Source of the DNA: Veillonella_A intestinalis
GTDB taxonomy: Bacteria; Bacillota; Negativicutes; Veillonellales; Veillonellaceae
Length of the DNA: 64,000 nucleotides
Assembly: GCF_943192895.1 (NCBI RefSeq)
Contig: NZ_CALPCB010000003.1
Span: forward strand, 62,001-126,000
Direction: 5' to 3'
Positions 25,884 through 36,400 of this stretch are shown in pieces. Both the position numbers and the translations under genes were made by a program. The number at the start of each line of letters is the position of its first letter. Positions within the stretch are counted from its first letter, which is position 1. Under the pieces are notes generated by a model, which saw only the letters and a list, made by a program, of their open reading frames with translations, had not been told where the DNA came from and ran no database searches.

Positions 25884-27917
25884 CTACTGCCAGTCTTTAA
25901 TTAAATCTAAAAACTCAGCTTCATTCATAATACGAATACCTAATGTTTTAGCTTTAGTTAATTTACTACCGGCTTCAGCACCAGCAATAAGAATGGTAGT
26001 CTTCTTACTAACCGAACCGGTAATCTTCGCCCCATGAGACGCTAGTAACTCACCCGCTTCTTTACGGCCCATACTTTCCAAAGTACCAGTTAATACAATG
26101 GTTTCACCAGCTAATTCAGTCCCACTTGGTTCAGCTACATCTTCTTCCATAACAACGCCTACCTTGCGTAAGGACTCAATTAAGGCTAAATTATATGGTT
26201 CTTTGAAATAAGCTACTAAGCTTTCTGCCATAGTAGGGCCTATTTCACTGACGGCTGTTAAGGTCTCCACGGTAGCATTTTGTAAGGCTTCCATCGTAGG
26301 AAAATGTTCTGCAATTGTACGCCCTGCTTTAGCGCCAATTAAGCGAATACCTAAAGCAAATAACAAGCGGCCTAAGCCTCTCGTTTTAGAAGCCTCAATA
26401 GCGTTCAATAAATTCTGGGCTGACTTTTTCCCCATGCGCTCCATTGTTACCAATTGATCTTCTGTTAATGCATACAAATCAGCTACTGTAGTAATTAATT
26501 TATAGGCAATCAGGCTTTCTACAATACTTGGGCCTAAACCATCAATATTCATGGCATCACGAGAGGCAAAGTGAATGATTTTCTCTTTTTCTACCGCCGG
26601 ACAATGCTCATTACTACAACGAACAGCCACTTCGCCAACACGACGTACCGTAAGCGAATCACAAATTGGGCAATGACTAGGCATAGTAAATTCTACTTCA
26701 CTACCAGTCCGCTTTGCAGGTAATGATTTAATGACTTCTGGAATAATTTCTGCCGCTTTATGAATCATTACATGGTCACCAATGCGAATATCTTTATCTT
26801 TGATAAAATCTTCATTATGAAGCGTAGCACGCGCCACATTCGTGCCTGACACAAATACAGGTTCCAATTCAGCCGTAGGTGTCAACACGCCCGTGCGGCC
26901 AATATTAATCGTAATATCTTTAACAATCGTCTCTACTTCTTCTGGTGGATATTTAAAGGCTGTAGCCCAACGAGGGTCCTTAACGGTAGCCCCAAGTTGC
27001 TCTTGATCTTCAAAAGCATTGACCTTAATTACCATACCATCTGTATCATACGGTAGATTATGCCGTTCTTCATCCCAATAAGCGATTCGTTCAATTATCT
27101 CGTCCGCTGTATGGCATACCGTATAATTTTGGTTTACATGAAAATGAAAATTGTCTAAGGTGTGTAATAATTCACTTTGAGATTGGATATGAGCACCTTC
27201 TGAAGATCCCAAAGCATAGGCAAAAAAATCTAAATTACGACTAGCTGTAATGGCTGGGTCTAATTGGCGTAATGAACCGGCAGCCGCATTGCGTGGATTC
27301 ACAAATATAGGTAGGCCTTCTGCTTCCCGTTCTTCATTAATTCGCTGAAATTCTTTATGCGGCATATATACTTCGCCACGAATTTCTATATAAGGTGGGG
27401 CATTTTCAATCCATAACGGAACCGACTGAATGGTACGCACATTATTAGTAACATCTTCACCTACACGGCCGTCACCACGAGTGACAGCCCGCACTAATAC
27501 GCCATTTTCATAATGTAAATTACATGCCAAACCATCAATCTTAAGTTCCACTACATATTCTGAACGGTGACCTAAATCTCGTTCAGTCCGTTCTATGAAA
27601 CTGCTCACTTCTTCATACGTGAATACATTACCTAAACTAAGCATAGGTGAGCCATGTACTACTTTTGGAAAATCCCCTTCCACTTTAGCACCCACTCGTT
27701 GAGTCGGTGAATACGAGGTAATATATTCTGGATGAGCCGTCTCAAGCTCTACCAATTCACGATATAGCTTGTCATATTCATAGTCCTCCATTTGTGGCGC
27801 ATCTTTAACGTAATACAAGTAACCACAATAGGACAATAATTGTTGTAGCGCATGTGTTTTAGCTTCTTCTGTAGTCGCTACATCTAATGCCTCTCGTAAG
27901 GTTGTCATTGTTGGCAT
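25884..27917 (-). CDS. ligA: NAD+-dependent DNA ligase
   Basis: Seals nicks in replication and repair using NAD+. The 677 residues show all domains in order: Ia, adenylation with catalytic Lys126 in VELKIDGL, an OB fold, a Cys4 zinc finger (CPICDS then CSNEHCP), helix-hairpin-helix repeats (IDGLGPSIVESL, MGKKSAQNLLNAIE), and a C-terminal BRCT domain (ETIVLTGTLESMGRKEA). The ATG follows AGGAG. It is 19 nt downstream of pcrA; pcrA-ligA-gatCAB is a conserved Firmicute order. Confidence 0.97.
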   Translation of the reverse strand: MPTMTTLREALDVATTEEAKTHALQQLLSYCGYLYYVKDAPQMEDYEYDKLYRELVELETAHPEYITSYSPTQRVGAKVEGDFPKVVHGSPMLSLGNVFTYEEVSSFIERTERDLGHRSEYVVELKIDGLACNLHYENGVLVRAVTRGDGRVGEDVTNNVRTIQSVPLWIENAPPYIEIRGEVYMPHKEFQRINEEREAEGLPIFVNPRNAAAGSLRQLDPAITASRNLDFFAYALGSSEGAHIQSQSELLHTLDNFHFHVNQNYTVCHTADEIIERIAYWDEERHNLPYDTDGMVIKVNAFEDQEQLGATVKDPRWATAFKYPPEEVETIVKDITINIGRTGVLTPTAELEPVFVSGTNVARATLHNEDFIKDKDIRIGDHVMIHKAAEIIPEVIKSLPAKRTGSEVEFTMPSHCPICDSLTVRRVGEVAVRCSNEHCPAVEKEKIIHFASRDAMNIDGLGPSIVESLIAYKLITTVADLYALTEDQLVTMERMGKKSAQNLLNAIEASKTRGLGRLLFALGIRLIGAKAGRTIAEHFPTMEALQNATVETLTAVSEIGPTMAESLVAYFKEPYNLALIESLRKVGVVMEEDVAEPSGTELAGETIVLTGTLESMGRKEAGELLASHGAKITGSVSKKTTILIAGAEAGSKLTKAKTLGIRIMNEAEFLDLIKDWQ

Positions 27918-27936
27918 AACATATTCTCCTGCAATC

Positions 27937-30132
27937 TTACTTTTCTAATCGTTTTACTGGGGCAAATTGCGCCATAATTAAGCGCACACCCTGTGTAGGA
28001 AATTCAATTTTAAGTTTCAAACCTGGTCCTGACCCCTGTAATTCTAATACTGTACCATTTCCCCATTTAGCATGAACTGCGGTATCGCCGACTTGCCAAT
28101 CTTCAACTACAGGATTGCGTAAAGTCGGCTTAGTCACAGGGCGTGACATAACAGAAAGATGAGCTGGTACATGACGCTGTACGTCGTCCCGAACTTTTCG
28201 TTTAGGCCGTAATTCTTCTATTAAGCCTTCAGGAATTTCTTTTAAAAATCGAGATGGCAAATAACCATTAGTTCGACCAAACACAGTTCGTGTCGTTGCA
28301 TTTAATACGTACAATTCTTTTTCAGCTCGCGTAATCCCTACATAACAAAGACGCCGTTCTTCTTCAATCTCTTCTGGATTCATAAGAGTCCGACTATGAG
28401 GGAATAAACCTTCTTCAAGGCCTGCTAAAAATACAATAGGAAACTCCAAGCCCTTTGCAGAATGCAAGGTCATGAGCGTTACCTTAGAATCGGCTTGTTC
28501 GTAAGTATCTACATCATTTACTAAAGCCACTTGCTCTAAAAAGTCCTGCACTGTTCCCGTTGGATTTTCATCTAAAAATACTTTAGCCACAGAAAGCAAT
28601 TCACCAATATTCTCTACCCGTGCTTCATCTTGTGGATCTGTACTAAGTTCTAACTCTTTTAAATACCCTGTTTTTTCTAAAATAGACTCTAAAATTTGAA
28701 GTACATTATGGTCATCCATCATAGCTACTAAGGTAAAAATTAAAATCCCAAACTCTTCTAATTTATCCTTAGTTTTTCCTTTAATCGTAGGAATTTGATT
28801 TAACATCGTTAATGTCATAAATAAAGAATTGCCCGTTTCCCGTGCATAATCTTGTAATTTCCCTACTGTTGTAGCCCCAATACTCCGCTTTGGCACATTA
28901 ATAATCCGCAATAAACTCAAATCATCAAACGGATTAAACAATACCTTCAAATAGGCCAGTACATCTTTAATTTCTTTACGATCATAGAACTTAGTGCCCC
29001 CTACCATAACATATGGCACACCTCGTTTAATTAACCCTTCTTCTAACGCCCGTGATTGAGCATTAGTACGGTATAAAATCGCCATATTACCATAAGGTAC
29101 TTCATGTAAATCGTGCTGTTTAGTAATAGTTTCACTAATAAAAGCGGCTTCTTCCTGTTCAGATTGTGCTTCAAAGTGACGAATCTTAGGGCCCATGTCT
29201 TGATCAGTCCACAACACTTTATCAGGGCGCCCTTCATTATTATCAATAACCGCATTGGCGGCTTCTAAAATAGTTTTTGTGGAGCGATAATTTTGTTCTA
29301 ACTTAATTGTCTTACACGCAGGATAGTCTTTTTCAAAATCTAAAATATTTTGAATATCAGCACCGCGCCAAGCATAAATACTCTGATCCGCGTCACCTAC
29401 TACACATATATTCTGCCATTTAGAAGCTAGTAAATGGGCTAATGTATATTGAGCATGATTTGTATCTTGATATTCATCAATCATAATATAACGAAAACGA
29501 TGACTATATTTAGCTAATACATCTGCTTTGCTTTGTAATAGTTTAACAGCTACGAGCAATAAATCATCAAAATCAAGAGCATTATTTTTGCGTAGTTCTC
29601 GCTCGTAATAGTCATAAACATCAGCTACTTTTTGACTATAAAAATCACGAGCTTCCATACGAAAGTCATGCGCTAATAACAAACGATTCTTAGCATCTGA
29701 AATAGCACTGAGCATAGCGCCTACAGGAAAATATTTATCATCTAAATTTAATGCTTTTAATGCGCCTTTAATGACGGCTTGAGAGTCACCCGTATCATAA
29801 ATAGTAAAATTTTTACTATACCCTAAAAAATTATCTAATTCAAAGCGTAAGAATTTAGCGCAGAAGGAATGAAATGTGCTAAGCCAAATACGATCTGCCA
29901 AAGAACCTACCAAATCTTCTACACGACTTTTCATTTCTTTAGCGGCTTTATTTGTAAAAGTAATTGCTAAAATTTCATAGGGATTTACCCCTTGCGCTAA
30001 TAAATGAGCAATTCGATAAGTAAGAACTCGTGTTTTACCGGAACCGGCGCCCGCTACAATTAATAAGGGACCTTCCGTAGTGCGTACCGCTTCTTGTTGC
30101 TCTGTATTCAAACCATCAAATAAACTACTCAT
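27937..30132 (-). CDS. pcrA: ATP-dependent DNA helicase PcrA (UvrD family)
   Basis: 3'-5' helicase for nucleotide excision repair, rolling-circle replication and clearing RecA or stalled polymerase. Superfamily 1 motifs are intact: Walker A AGAGSGKT (27-34), motif Ia LAITFTNKAAKEMKSR, motif II DEYQDTN, motif III GDADQSIYAWRGAD, and the C-terminal LMTLHSAKGLEFP and YVGITRAEKELY. The ATG at 30132 follows GGAAAGGA; the open frame extends 24 codons further into the preceding hairpin, but that start is not credible. 731 residues. A GNGTVLE-type Tudor-like tail, typical of PcrA, ends the protein. Confidence 0.96.
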   Translation of the reverse strand: MSSLFDGLNTEQQEAVRTTEGPLLIVAGAGSGKTRVLTYRIAHLLAQGVNPYEILAITFTNKAAKEMKSRVEDLVGSLADRIWLSTFHSFCAKFLRFELDNFLGYSKNFTIYDTGDSQAVIKGALKALNLDDKYFPVGAMLSAISDAKNRLLLAHDFRMEARDFYSQKVADVYDYYERELRKNNALDFDDLLLVAVKLLQSKADVLAKYSHRFRYIMIDEYQDTNHAQYTLAHLLASKWQNICVVGDADQSIYAWRGADIQNILDFEKDYPACKTIKLEQNYRSTKTILEAANAVIDNNEGRPDKVLWTDQDMGPKIRHFEAQSEQEEAAFISETITKQHDLHEVPYGNMAILYRTNAQSRALEEGLIKRGVPYVMVGGTKFYDRKEIKDVLAYLKVLFNPFDDLSLLRIINVPKRSIGATTVGKLQDYARETGNSLFMTLTMLNQIPTIKGKTKDKLEEFGILIFTLVAMMDDHNVLQILESILEKTGYLKELELSTDPQDEARVENIGELLSVAKVFLDENPTGTVQDFLEQVALVNDVDTYEQADSKVTLMTLHSAKGLEFPIVFLAGLEEGLFPHSRTLMNPEEIEEERRLCYVGITRAEKELYVLNATTRTVFGRTNGYLPSRFLKEIPEGLIEELRPKRKVRDDVQRHVPAHLSVMSRPVTKPTLRNPVVEDWQVGDTAVHAKWGNGTVLELQGSGPGLKLKIEFPTQGVRLIMAQFAPVKRLEK

Positions 30133-30165
30133 AACAGTCCTTTCCTTACTTTTAATCGGTAATGA

Positions 30166-30196
30166 ACAAAAACGTTGCAAGAGGCAACGTTTTTGT
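30166..30196 (-). terminator. Terminator after ppaC
   Basis: Perfect 13-bp stem (ACAAAAACGTTGC / GCAACGTTTTTGT) with a 5-nt loop, T-rich on both strands. It separates ppaC from pcrA. Confidence 0.85.
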
Positions 30197-30240
30197 AAAT
30201 TCACGCTTCAATTAAATAGCTAATCTACTACTTAATTGGC

Positions 30241-31518
30241 TTATTTCATAGCTCCCAAAATTTGAGGAACAATTTGTTTTTTACGAGATAAAGTATTAGC
30301 GAGGAATACTTCTTGGTCTTTTGGTTCTTCGCCGAAAGCAGCTTTTACAATATGTGCTACATCACCAGCAAATAATAGATTTGTGCTTTCTTTTAGAATA
30401 TCCGTTACCATAATATAAGATGCTACATAATTATTAGCAGCCCGTAATTCTTCTAACGCTTTTAATAACGCTGGTTTACGAGTCAACACATCATCAGCAT
30501 TCATAGTAGATAATTGGCCGATTGTAAATACTTGGCCATTAGCACTAAATTCTTTCATATCAGTACGAACAATTTTTTCATCGCTAAAATCAGATACATC
30601 AGCACCAGCTTTTAACATTTCAAGACCATATGCTTCTAAATCAACACCAGCAATAGTAGCTAATTTTTTAGCTGTTTCTACATCTTTTGGTGTGCAAGTT
30701 GGCGAACGGAATAATACAGTATCAGAAATAATAGCTGATAATAAAAGCCCTGCAATATGTTTTGGAATGTCTTGGCCATATTGCCAGTAGAAATTAGCTA
30801 CAATAGTACAAGAACAGCCTACTGGCTCGTAATGAATGAAAATAGGATTTTCAGTCACTAAGCCACCAATACGATGGTGATCTACGTTTTCTACGATTTC
30901 AGCGTCTTCAATATCATCAATAATTTGAACCTTTTCATTATGATCGATTAAAATTACTTTTTGTTTTTCTTTAGGTGCTTCTACATGAGAACGAACCATA
31001 CCAAAATAGGTATCCCCATCAACTACTGGGAATGCACCATTATGGCCACGATCAAATTCTTTCAATTTTAAATCTGGAGAAATAAGTTGACAACCAGCTT
31101 TGGATACTAACTCACCAGCTGTCACAGTTTTCTGCTCAAGCCAAGCACCTGCTAACGCTTCAATCAAACGACTTGGTAAAATTACACCTACAAATTTACC
31201 ATCTTTTACAACAGGAACACGATTCATATCATGTTCTTTGCGCCATGCAAGAACAGCTTCTAAATTAGCATTTACTTCTACCGCTGGCACAGCTTCTAAT
31301 ACATCTTTAATGTGTACAGCAAAGCTAGTTACGATTTCAGGATGTTCTACTTTAAAATAATCGAGTACAAAGGACGTTTCCTTATTCGCAGGACCAGCAC
31401 AAATTGCTTTAGCTGGAATACCCATTTGATTTTTTAAATTAGCATAGCCTAAAGCAGAACAAAAAGAATCAGTATCAGGGCTCTTATGGCCAGTTACGAA
31501 AATCACATTTTCACTCAT
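30241..31518 (-). CDS. ppaC: CBS-domain manganese-dependent inorganic pyrophosphatase
   Basis: Family II (DHH) pyrophosphatase that hydrolyses PPi in the cytosol. Catalytic motifs: GHKSPDTDSFCSA near the N terminus, ILIDHNE near 192, VDHHRIGG near 215, and the C-terminal SRKKQ substrate-binding motif. An insert of about 120 residues (roughly 68-185) forms a CBS pair (NRVPVVKDGKFVGVI and GAFPVVDGDTYFGMV) without a DRTGG domain. In studied homologues (for example Moorella) adenine nucleotides bound to the CBS pair inhibit or activate the enzyme; regulation here is inferred. The ATG at 31518 follows GAGGTGAT; 425 residues. A short palindrome (31544-31560) precedes it. Confidence 0.93.
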   Translation of the reverse strand: MSENVIFVTGHKSPDTDSFCSALGYANLKNQMGIPAKAICAGPANKETSFVLDYFKVEHPEIVTSFAVHIKDVLEAVPAVEVNANLEAVLAWRKEHDMNRVPVVKDGKFVGVILPSRLIEALAGAWLEQKTVTAGELVSKAGCQLISPDLKLKEFDRGHNGAFPVVDGDTYFGMVRSHVEAPKEKQKVILIDHNEKVQIIDDIEDAEIVENVDHHRIGGLVTENPIFIHYEPVGCSCTIVANFYWQYGQDIPKHIAGLLLSAIISDTVLFRSPTCTPKDVETAKKLATIAGVDLEAYGLEMLKAGADVSDFSDEKIVRTDMKEFSANGQVFTIGQLSTMNADDVLTRKPALLKALEELRAANNYVASYIMVTDILKESTNLLFAGDVAHIVKAAFGEEPKDQEVFLANTLSRKKQIVPQILGAMK

Positions 31519-31543
31519 GTATATCACCTCATAAAATATTTAG

Positions 31544-31560
31544 AATTAACGAAGTTAATT
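31544..31560. promoter_or_regulatory. Palindrome in the ppaC leader
   Basis: AATTAAC-GAA-GTTAATT, a perfect 7-nt inverted repeat between a TATAAT-like -10 box (31575 region) and the ppaC ribosome binding site. It could be an operator or a small leader hairpin. Confidence 0.35.
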
Positions 31561-31621
31561 TATCTTATTTATTATATCATAGATTACCCCTTTTCAGTAT
31601 GGGTAAATAGAGGATGACAAA

Positions 31622-31655
31622 AAAATCTCCACCCAATTAATCAGGTGGAGATTTT
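31622..31655 (-). terminator. Terminator after dcuC
   Basis: Perfect 12-bp stem AAAATCTCCACC / GGTGGAGATTTT with a 10-nt loop; on the minus strand it runs into seven T residues. Confidence 0.9.
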
Positions 31656-31748
31656 CATTAAATTGTATCAAGCAACTACGCTGTAATCACTCTGCAATTA
31701 CACTATCATAACCATGTTTTAAAAACTATTACTTTACTTATGTTTTAA

Positions 31749-33134
31749 TTATAAGAACATAACAAAGTTAGCAATAACTAAGGTAATACCGGCCCCAATC
31801 ATTGGAATGGCTGTTCGTTTTACCAAATCAAATGGAGATATACCAGCCATACCAGACGCTACTACAATTACAGCTGTAATTGGTGAAATTGCGCGGAACG
31901 CACTGGCAATAAAGTGCATTGGCAAAATCATAAGAGCTGCAGAAACCCCTGTAGATGCTGCAATGGATGGTACTAAGTTAGCAAAAGCGAAGAATGGCGC
32001 ATTACCAGACCCCATTACAACAGAAGATACACCAATAATTGCTACCATTACTAAGGTAATACCGATACCACCAAAACCAGATGACTTAGCCCAGTTAATT
32101 AGCGCATCAATAGTACCAATCGCCATAAGACCTTTAGCAAATAATTCACCTGCTACGATAAGGCTGACTACATTCGCCATTTGACGGCCCATACCATCAA
32201 AGTATACTTGTAAATCGGCAAGTACGGATTTACCGTCTAACGTACGTACATATTGGAAAATCATGCCAATAGTTGTACCAATTAACATCGCCATAATAAT
32301 GTTCATTTTAATCCAAGAAATCCATAGGCTAGAGAAAGATAAAATTAAAGCTAATGGAATAACTGGTAAAATAGCATAATACAACGGTGCTTCAACTTTT
32401 AAGTCTTCATTTGTCATTTTGTCTTCATTAACAGTTGCTTCTTGAGCTACCACTACATGGCCATCACGTTTATCCATGTACTTTTGAGTAAAGTAATGAA
32501 GAACTGCTACTACTGGGAATACCCATAGCGCTACTGGCACTTGGAAAGAATGCCAATATGTTACTGGGTCAAGACCTGCTAATTCAGCCGCAAAGATTGT
32601 ACCTGTATCACTTGGGCTCCAGTCCAAACAAAGAGTAGTAGCAATAGCTGCTGTAGCAGACAATTTACTTACACCTAATGCAATCAATACTGGATACATA
32701 GTTACCATCAATAGCATCGCTAAACCAGACGCACTATTAATAGCTAACCCAATTACCATACCTAATACCCAGCAAGCACTTAGTACGATATAAGGTGATT
32801 TTAACTTCCGTAAAGGCTGAATTGTTAATGTAACTAACGCACGGGATGCTCCAATATGATCCATATAACGTGCAAAGCCTGCTACCGCCATAATATTAAG
32901 ACCTAATTTAGCTGCACGTTCACTAAATAAAATACGAATAAGTTCGAAAATATCAAAAATAAAATTCCCCGTTGCTTGTTTAGCCCCTAGAATCGTGCCA
33001 TACCCTAGTAAATATGCTAATGCCAATAATACCATACCACCAATAAAGAGCACGGCTTGCGCTTTGTACCGTTTAAATACAAGGGTACCAATCCATAAAA
33101 TAACAATCACTGAAATTAAAATATTCACATGCAT
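31749..33134 (-). CDS. dcuC: DcuC-family anaerobic C4-dicarboxylate carrier
   Basis: Inner-membrane carrier for C4-dicarboxylates, in other anaerobes mostly succinate efflux or fumarate/succinate exchange. The 461 residues form about 12 membrane segments with a charged central loop near residues 220-245. Motifs such as SACWVLGMVIGLAINSASGLAMLL, LDWSPSDTGTIFAA and GSGNAPFFAFANLVP match DcuC. It is a single-gene unit with its own terminator. A role in the organic-acid metabolism typical of Veillonella is an inference. Confidence 0.85.
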   Translation of the reverse strand: MHVNILISVIVILWIGTLVFKRYKAQAVLFIGGMVLLALAYLLGYGTILGAKQATGNFIFDIFELIRILFSERAAKLGLNIMAVAGFARYMDHIGASRALVTLTIQPLRKLKSPYIVLSACWVLGMVIGLAINSASGLAMLLMVTMYPVLIALGVSKLSATAAIATTLCLDWSPSDTGTIFAAELAGLDPVTYWHSFQVPVALWVFPVVAVLHYFTQKYMDKRDGHVVVAQEATVNEDKMTNEDLKVEAPLYYAILPVIPLALILSFSSLWISWIKMNIIMAMLIGTTIGMIFQYVRTLDGKSVLADLQVYFDGMGRQMANVVSLIVAGELFAKGLMAIGTIDALINWAKSSGFGGIGITLVMVAIIGVSSVVMGSGNAPFFAFANLVPSIAASTGVSAALMILPMHFIASAFRAISPITAVIVVASGMAGISPFDLVKRTAIPMIGAGITLVIANFVMFL

Positions 33135-33227
33135 ACCTCCTTACTTTAATCACAACTTAGTAATTCTTTCAGTGTTATTGCCGATGCATGCTGTCCATCT
33201 CATACACATACATCTAATTTTGTATAC

Positions 33228-33236
33228 ATTATATCA
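33228..33236 (-). promoter_or_regulatory. Extended -10 box before dcuC
   Basis: Minus strand TGA-TATAAT about 95 nt ahead of the dcuC start; no good -35. The rest of the 33135-33494 gap holds only this and the acrB terminator. Confidence 0.35.
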
Positions 33237-33351
33237 CGAACCTATTCATCTTAATTATACTTAATATGCATAAGTGACATTGACTTTTTCTGAAAATTAT
33301 GAAGCATAAAACAGCTAAGTATTTCTGTATTCTCTCGTCCTTCCAACTAAA

Positions 33352-33387
33352 AAACGATGAGCATACCTAAAGGTATACTCATCGTTT
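33352..33387 (-). terminator. Terminator after acrB
   Basis: 16-bp stem AAACGATGAGCATACC / GGTATACTCATCGTTT with one G-U pair on the minus strand and a 4-nt loop, then six T residues. It lies about 110 nt past the acrB stop. Confidence 0.85.
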
Positions 33388-33494
33388 CTAATCAAGCAAC
33401 GAAATACTCACTTCATAAACTTCCTAAAATAAGGAATTGCTGTCCATATATAATTGTCTATTTGGCAAGCCTAATCAATAAACTAACGTATCAA

Positions 33495-36400
33495 TTAATG
33501 CTTTTTATCTTTTTTACCAAACCCAATATTTTCAATCAAGATAAATAACATTGGGATTACAAAGATACCAAATAAAGTAGCAGAGGTCATACCAGCTACT
33601 ACGGTAATCCCCATGGATACACGAGCACCGGCACCAGCCCCACTAGAAATAGCTAATGGAATACAGCCTAGAATAAATGCTAAAGATGTCATCAAAATTG
33701 GACGAAGACGAATTTTAGCGGCTTCAATCGCTGCATCAACAAAGCGCATGCCTCGTTCATCAACACGAATCTTAGCATATTCAATAATCAAAATCGCATT
33801 CTTTGCTGCCAAACCAACCAAAGTTAACAAACCAATTTGTAAATAAATATCGTTTGTTAAATTATATGTACCAGTCAAGTTAAGCAACCAAGGAATCAAC
33901 GCTGCCCCTACGATACCAGATGGAACGGAGAACAATACTGCAAATGGAACCTTCCAAGATTCATATAAAGCTGCTAACACTAGGAATACGAAGATAATCC
34001 CCATCCCTAAGATAAGAATAGTCTGTGTCCCTGCTTTAACTTCCTCACGACTTTGATCGGCCCAGTCATATGTATAACCTTGAGGCAAGTTTTTAGCTGC
34101 TTCTTCTAATGCTGCAATAGCATCACCAGAACTATACCCAGCCCCCTGAGAACCACCAATTTTAACAGCTGGATAGTTGTTAAAACGAGTAATCGTGGAT
34201 ACAGAAGTAGTTGCTGTTGATTTAATATAGTTAGCTACAGGATATAAAGTACCGCTACTATTAGCTACATACACATTATTATTGTTTTCAGGTGATACAC
34301 GATAATCTTGCTGCGCTTGGATAACTACTTTATAGTTTTTACCAAACTCATTAAAGTCATTGACCTGAATACTACCATAGAAACCTTGTAGCGTTGTGAA
34401 AATGTCAGAAACACTTACACCATCTCTAGCTGCTTTATCACGATTAATTTCAAAATCATAAGTCGGCGTGCCATCACTGTAAGTAGTATAAATAGAAGCA
34501 AACACTGGTTGTTTACGAGCTTCACCTAAGAAATCATTAACTACTGTCGCCATTTGCTCAGGTGTGTCTCCTGCTTTGTTAATAATATACATGGAGAAAC
34601 CACCTGTACTACCTAAACCAGGAATTGGCGGTGGATTCATAGGTAAAATAGTTGCTTCTGGCACCGTTGCGGTAAAGCCCATCAATTTGCCAATTTTAGA
34701 ATCAACATCTTGCCCAGCTCCCTTACGCTCACTCCAGTCAGCTAAGGTAGCAAACATTAAGCCACCACTTGTTTTTTGAGCACTAGATAAAATATCAAAA
34801 CCAGAAATCCCTGCTTTATCAACAATATCAGAGTCCTCATTCATGAAGGCTGTAACTTTTTCAATAACTTCCATAGTTCTTGAGGAAGTTGCCCCTTCTG
34901 GCAAGCTAATAGCTACCATATAGTAACCATTATCCTCTGAAGGTACGAAGGCTGAAGGTAAAACTCGGAATACACCTACTGAAACAAGTACAAATCCAAT
35001 TAATACAACAACTGTAAGCCATAAATGTTTAGCTAAACGAGCTAATTGATAGCCATACCAATCACTAAAACGCTCTAAAGCATCATTAAATTTATTAAGA
35101 CCACGATGAATGAAGTCTTCTTTTTCTTTAGGCACATGTGGTTTTAACATCATAGCACAAAGTGCTGGCGTTAATGTCAATGCCACAAAAGCTGAAATCG
35201 CTACAGAAACAGCTACCGTCAAGGCGAACTGTTTATACAGAATACCCGTCATGCCACCCATAAAGGATACTGGTACGAATACAGAAGCCAATACAAAGGC
35301 AATACCAATTACTGGGCCCTGTACATTTTTCATAGCTTCAATCGTAGCTTCATGTGGTTTTAAACCATTTACTTTAATTTCATATTCAACGGCCTCGATA
35401 ACAACAATCGCGTCATCGACAACCAGACCAATGGCAAGTACCATGGCGAATAAGGTTAAGGTATTAATGGTAAATCCAAGGACTTCAAAGGCTGCAAAGG
35501 TACCTAATAACGATACAGGAACCGCAATCATTGGAATTAATGTGGAACGCCAAGACTGTAAGAAGATGTATACAATTAAGGCTACCAATATAAGGGCTTC
35601 CACAAAGGTATGAATAACTTCTTCAATAGAAGCTGTAACGAAGTTTGTATTATCTACAATAATCGTATATTCAACACCTGGTGGCAAATTCTCTTTTTGT
35701 TGTTCAAGAACTTGTTTTACTTTAGTAATGGTTTCAATCGCATTCGCATCACTTGTCAAAGATACTGCAAAGGCCGCCATCGGTTTACCATCACTCTTAG
35801 CACTAAAGCCATAATCTTTAGACCCTAATTCAATATTAGATACATCTTTAAGGCGCAATAAATTACCCGTTGTATCTGTCTTAATAATAATATTACCGAA
35901 CTCTTCAGTAGTCATTAAACGACCTTGAATGGTAATATTATGTGATACTTGTTGATTGCTTGGTATCGGCTCAGTTCCTAACGAACCAGCAGCGGCCTGT
36001 TTATTTTGCGAAGAAATAGCATTAACTACTTGAGCAATAGTAACATTATGCTGTGCCATCTTAGCAGGATTTAACCAAATACGCATAGCAAAGTCAGAGC
36101 CGAACTCTTGAACACTACCTACCCCATTAATAGACTTAATTTCATCCATCATGTAGTTAGATGCATAGTTTTTCAAGAATGTCTGGTCGTATGAACTTTC
36201 ATCAAGTGATTTTAACGCAAATACTAAGGACATATCGCCTGTAGATTTAGTTGTGATTACACCAACGTTTTGAACTTCTGACGGCAAAGATGCTAAGGCA
36301 CGTTGTACACGGTTCTGTGTATTAACTGTGTCCATATCAGCATCAGTACCTTGATTAAATTGAACGGTCAAAGAATAACTACCGCTACTACTACTGGTGG

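Noticed and set aside
35110..35613. 167-codon plus-strand frame
   Set aside because: Antisense to acrB transmembrane regions; low-complexity Ile/Thr/Ala composition typical of such shadows.
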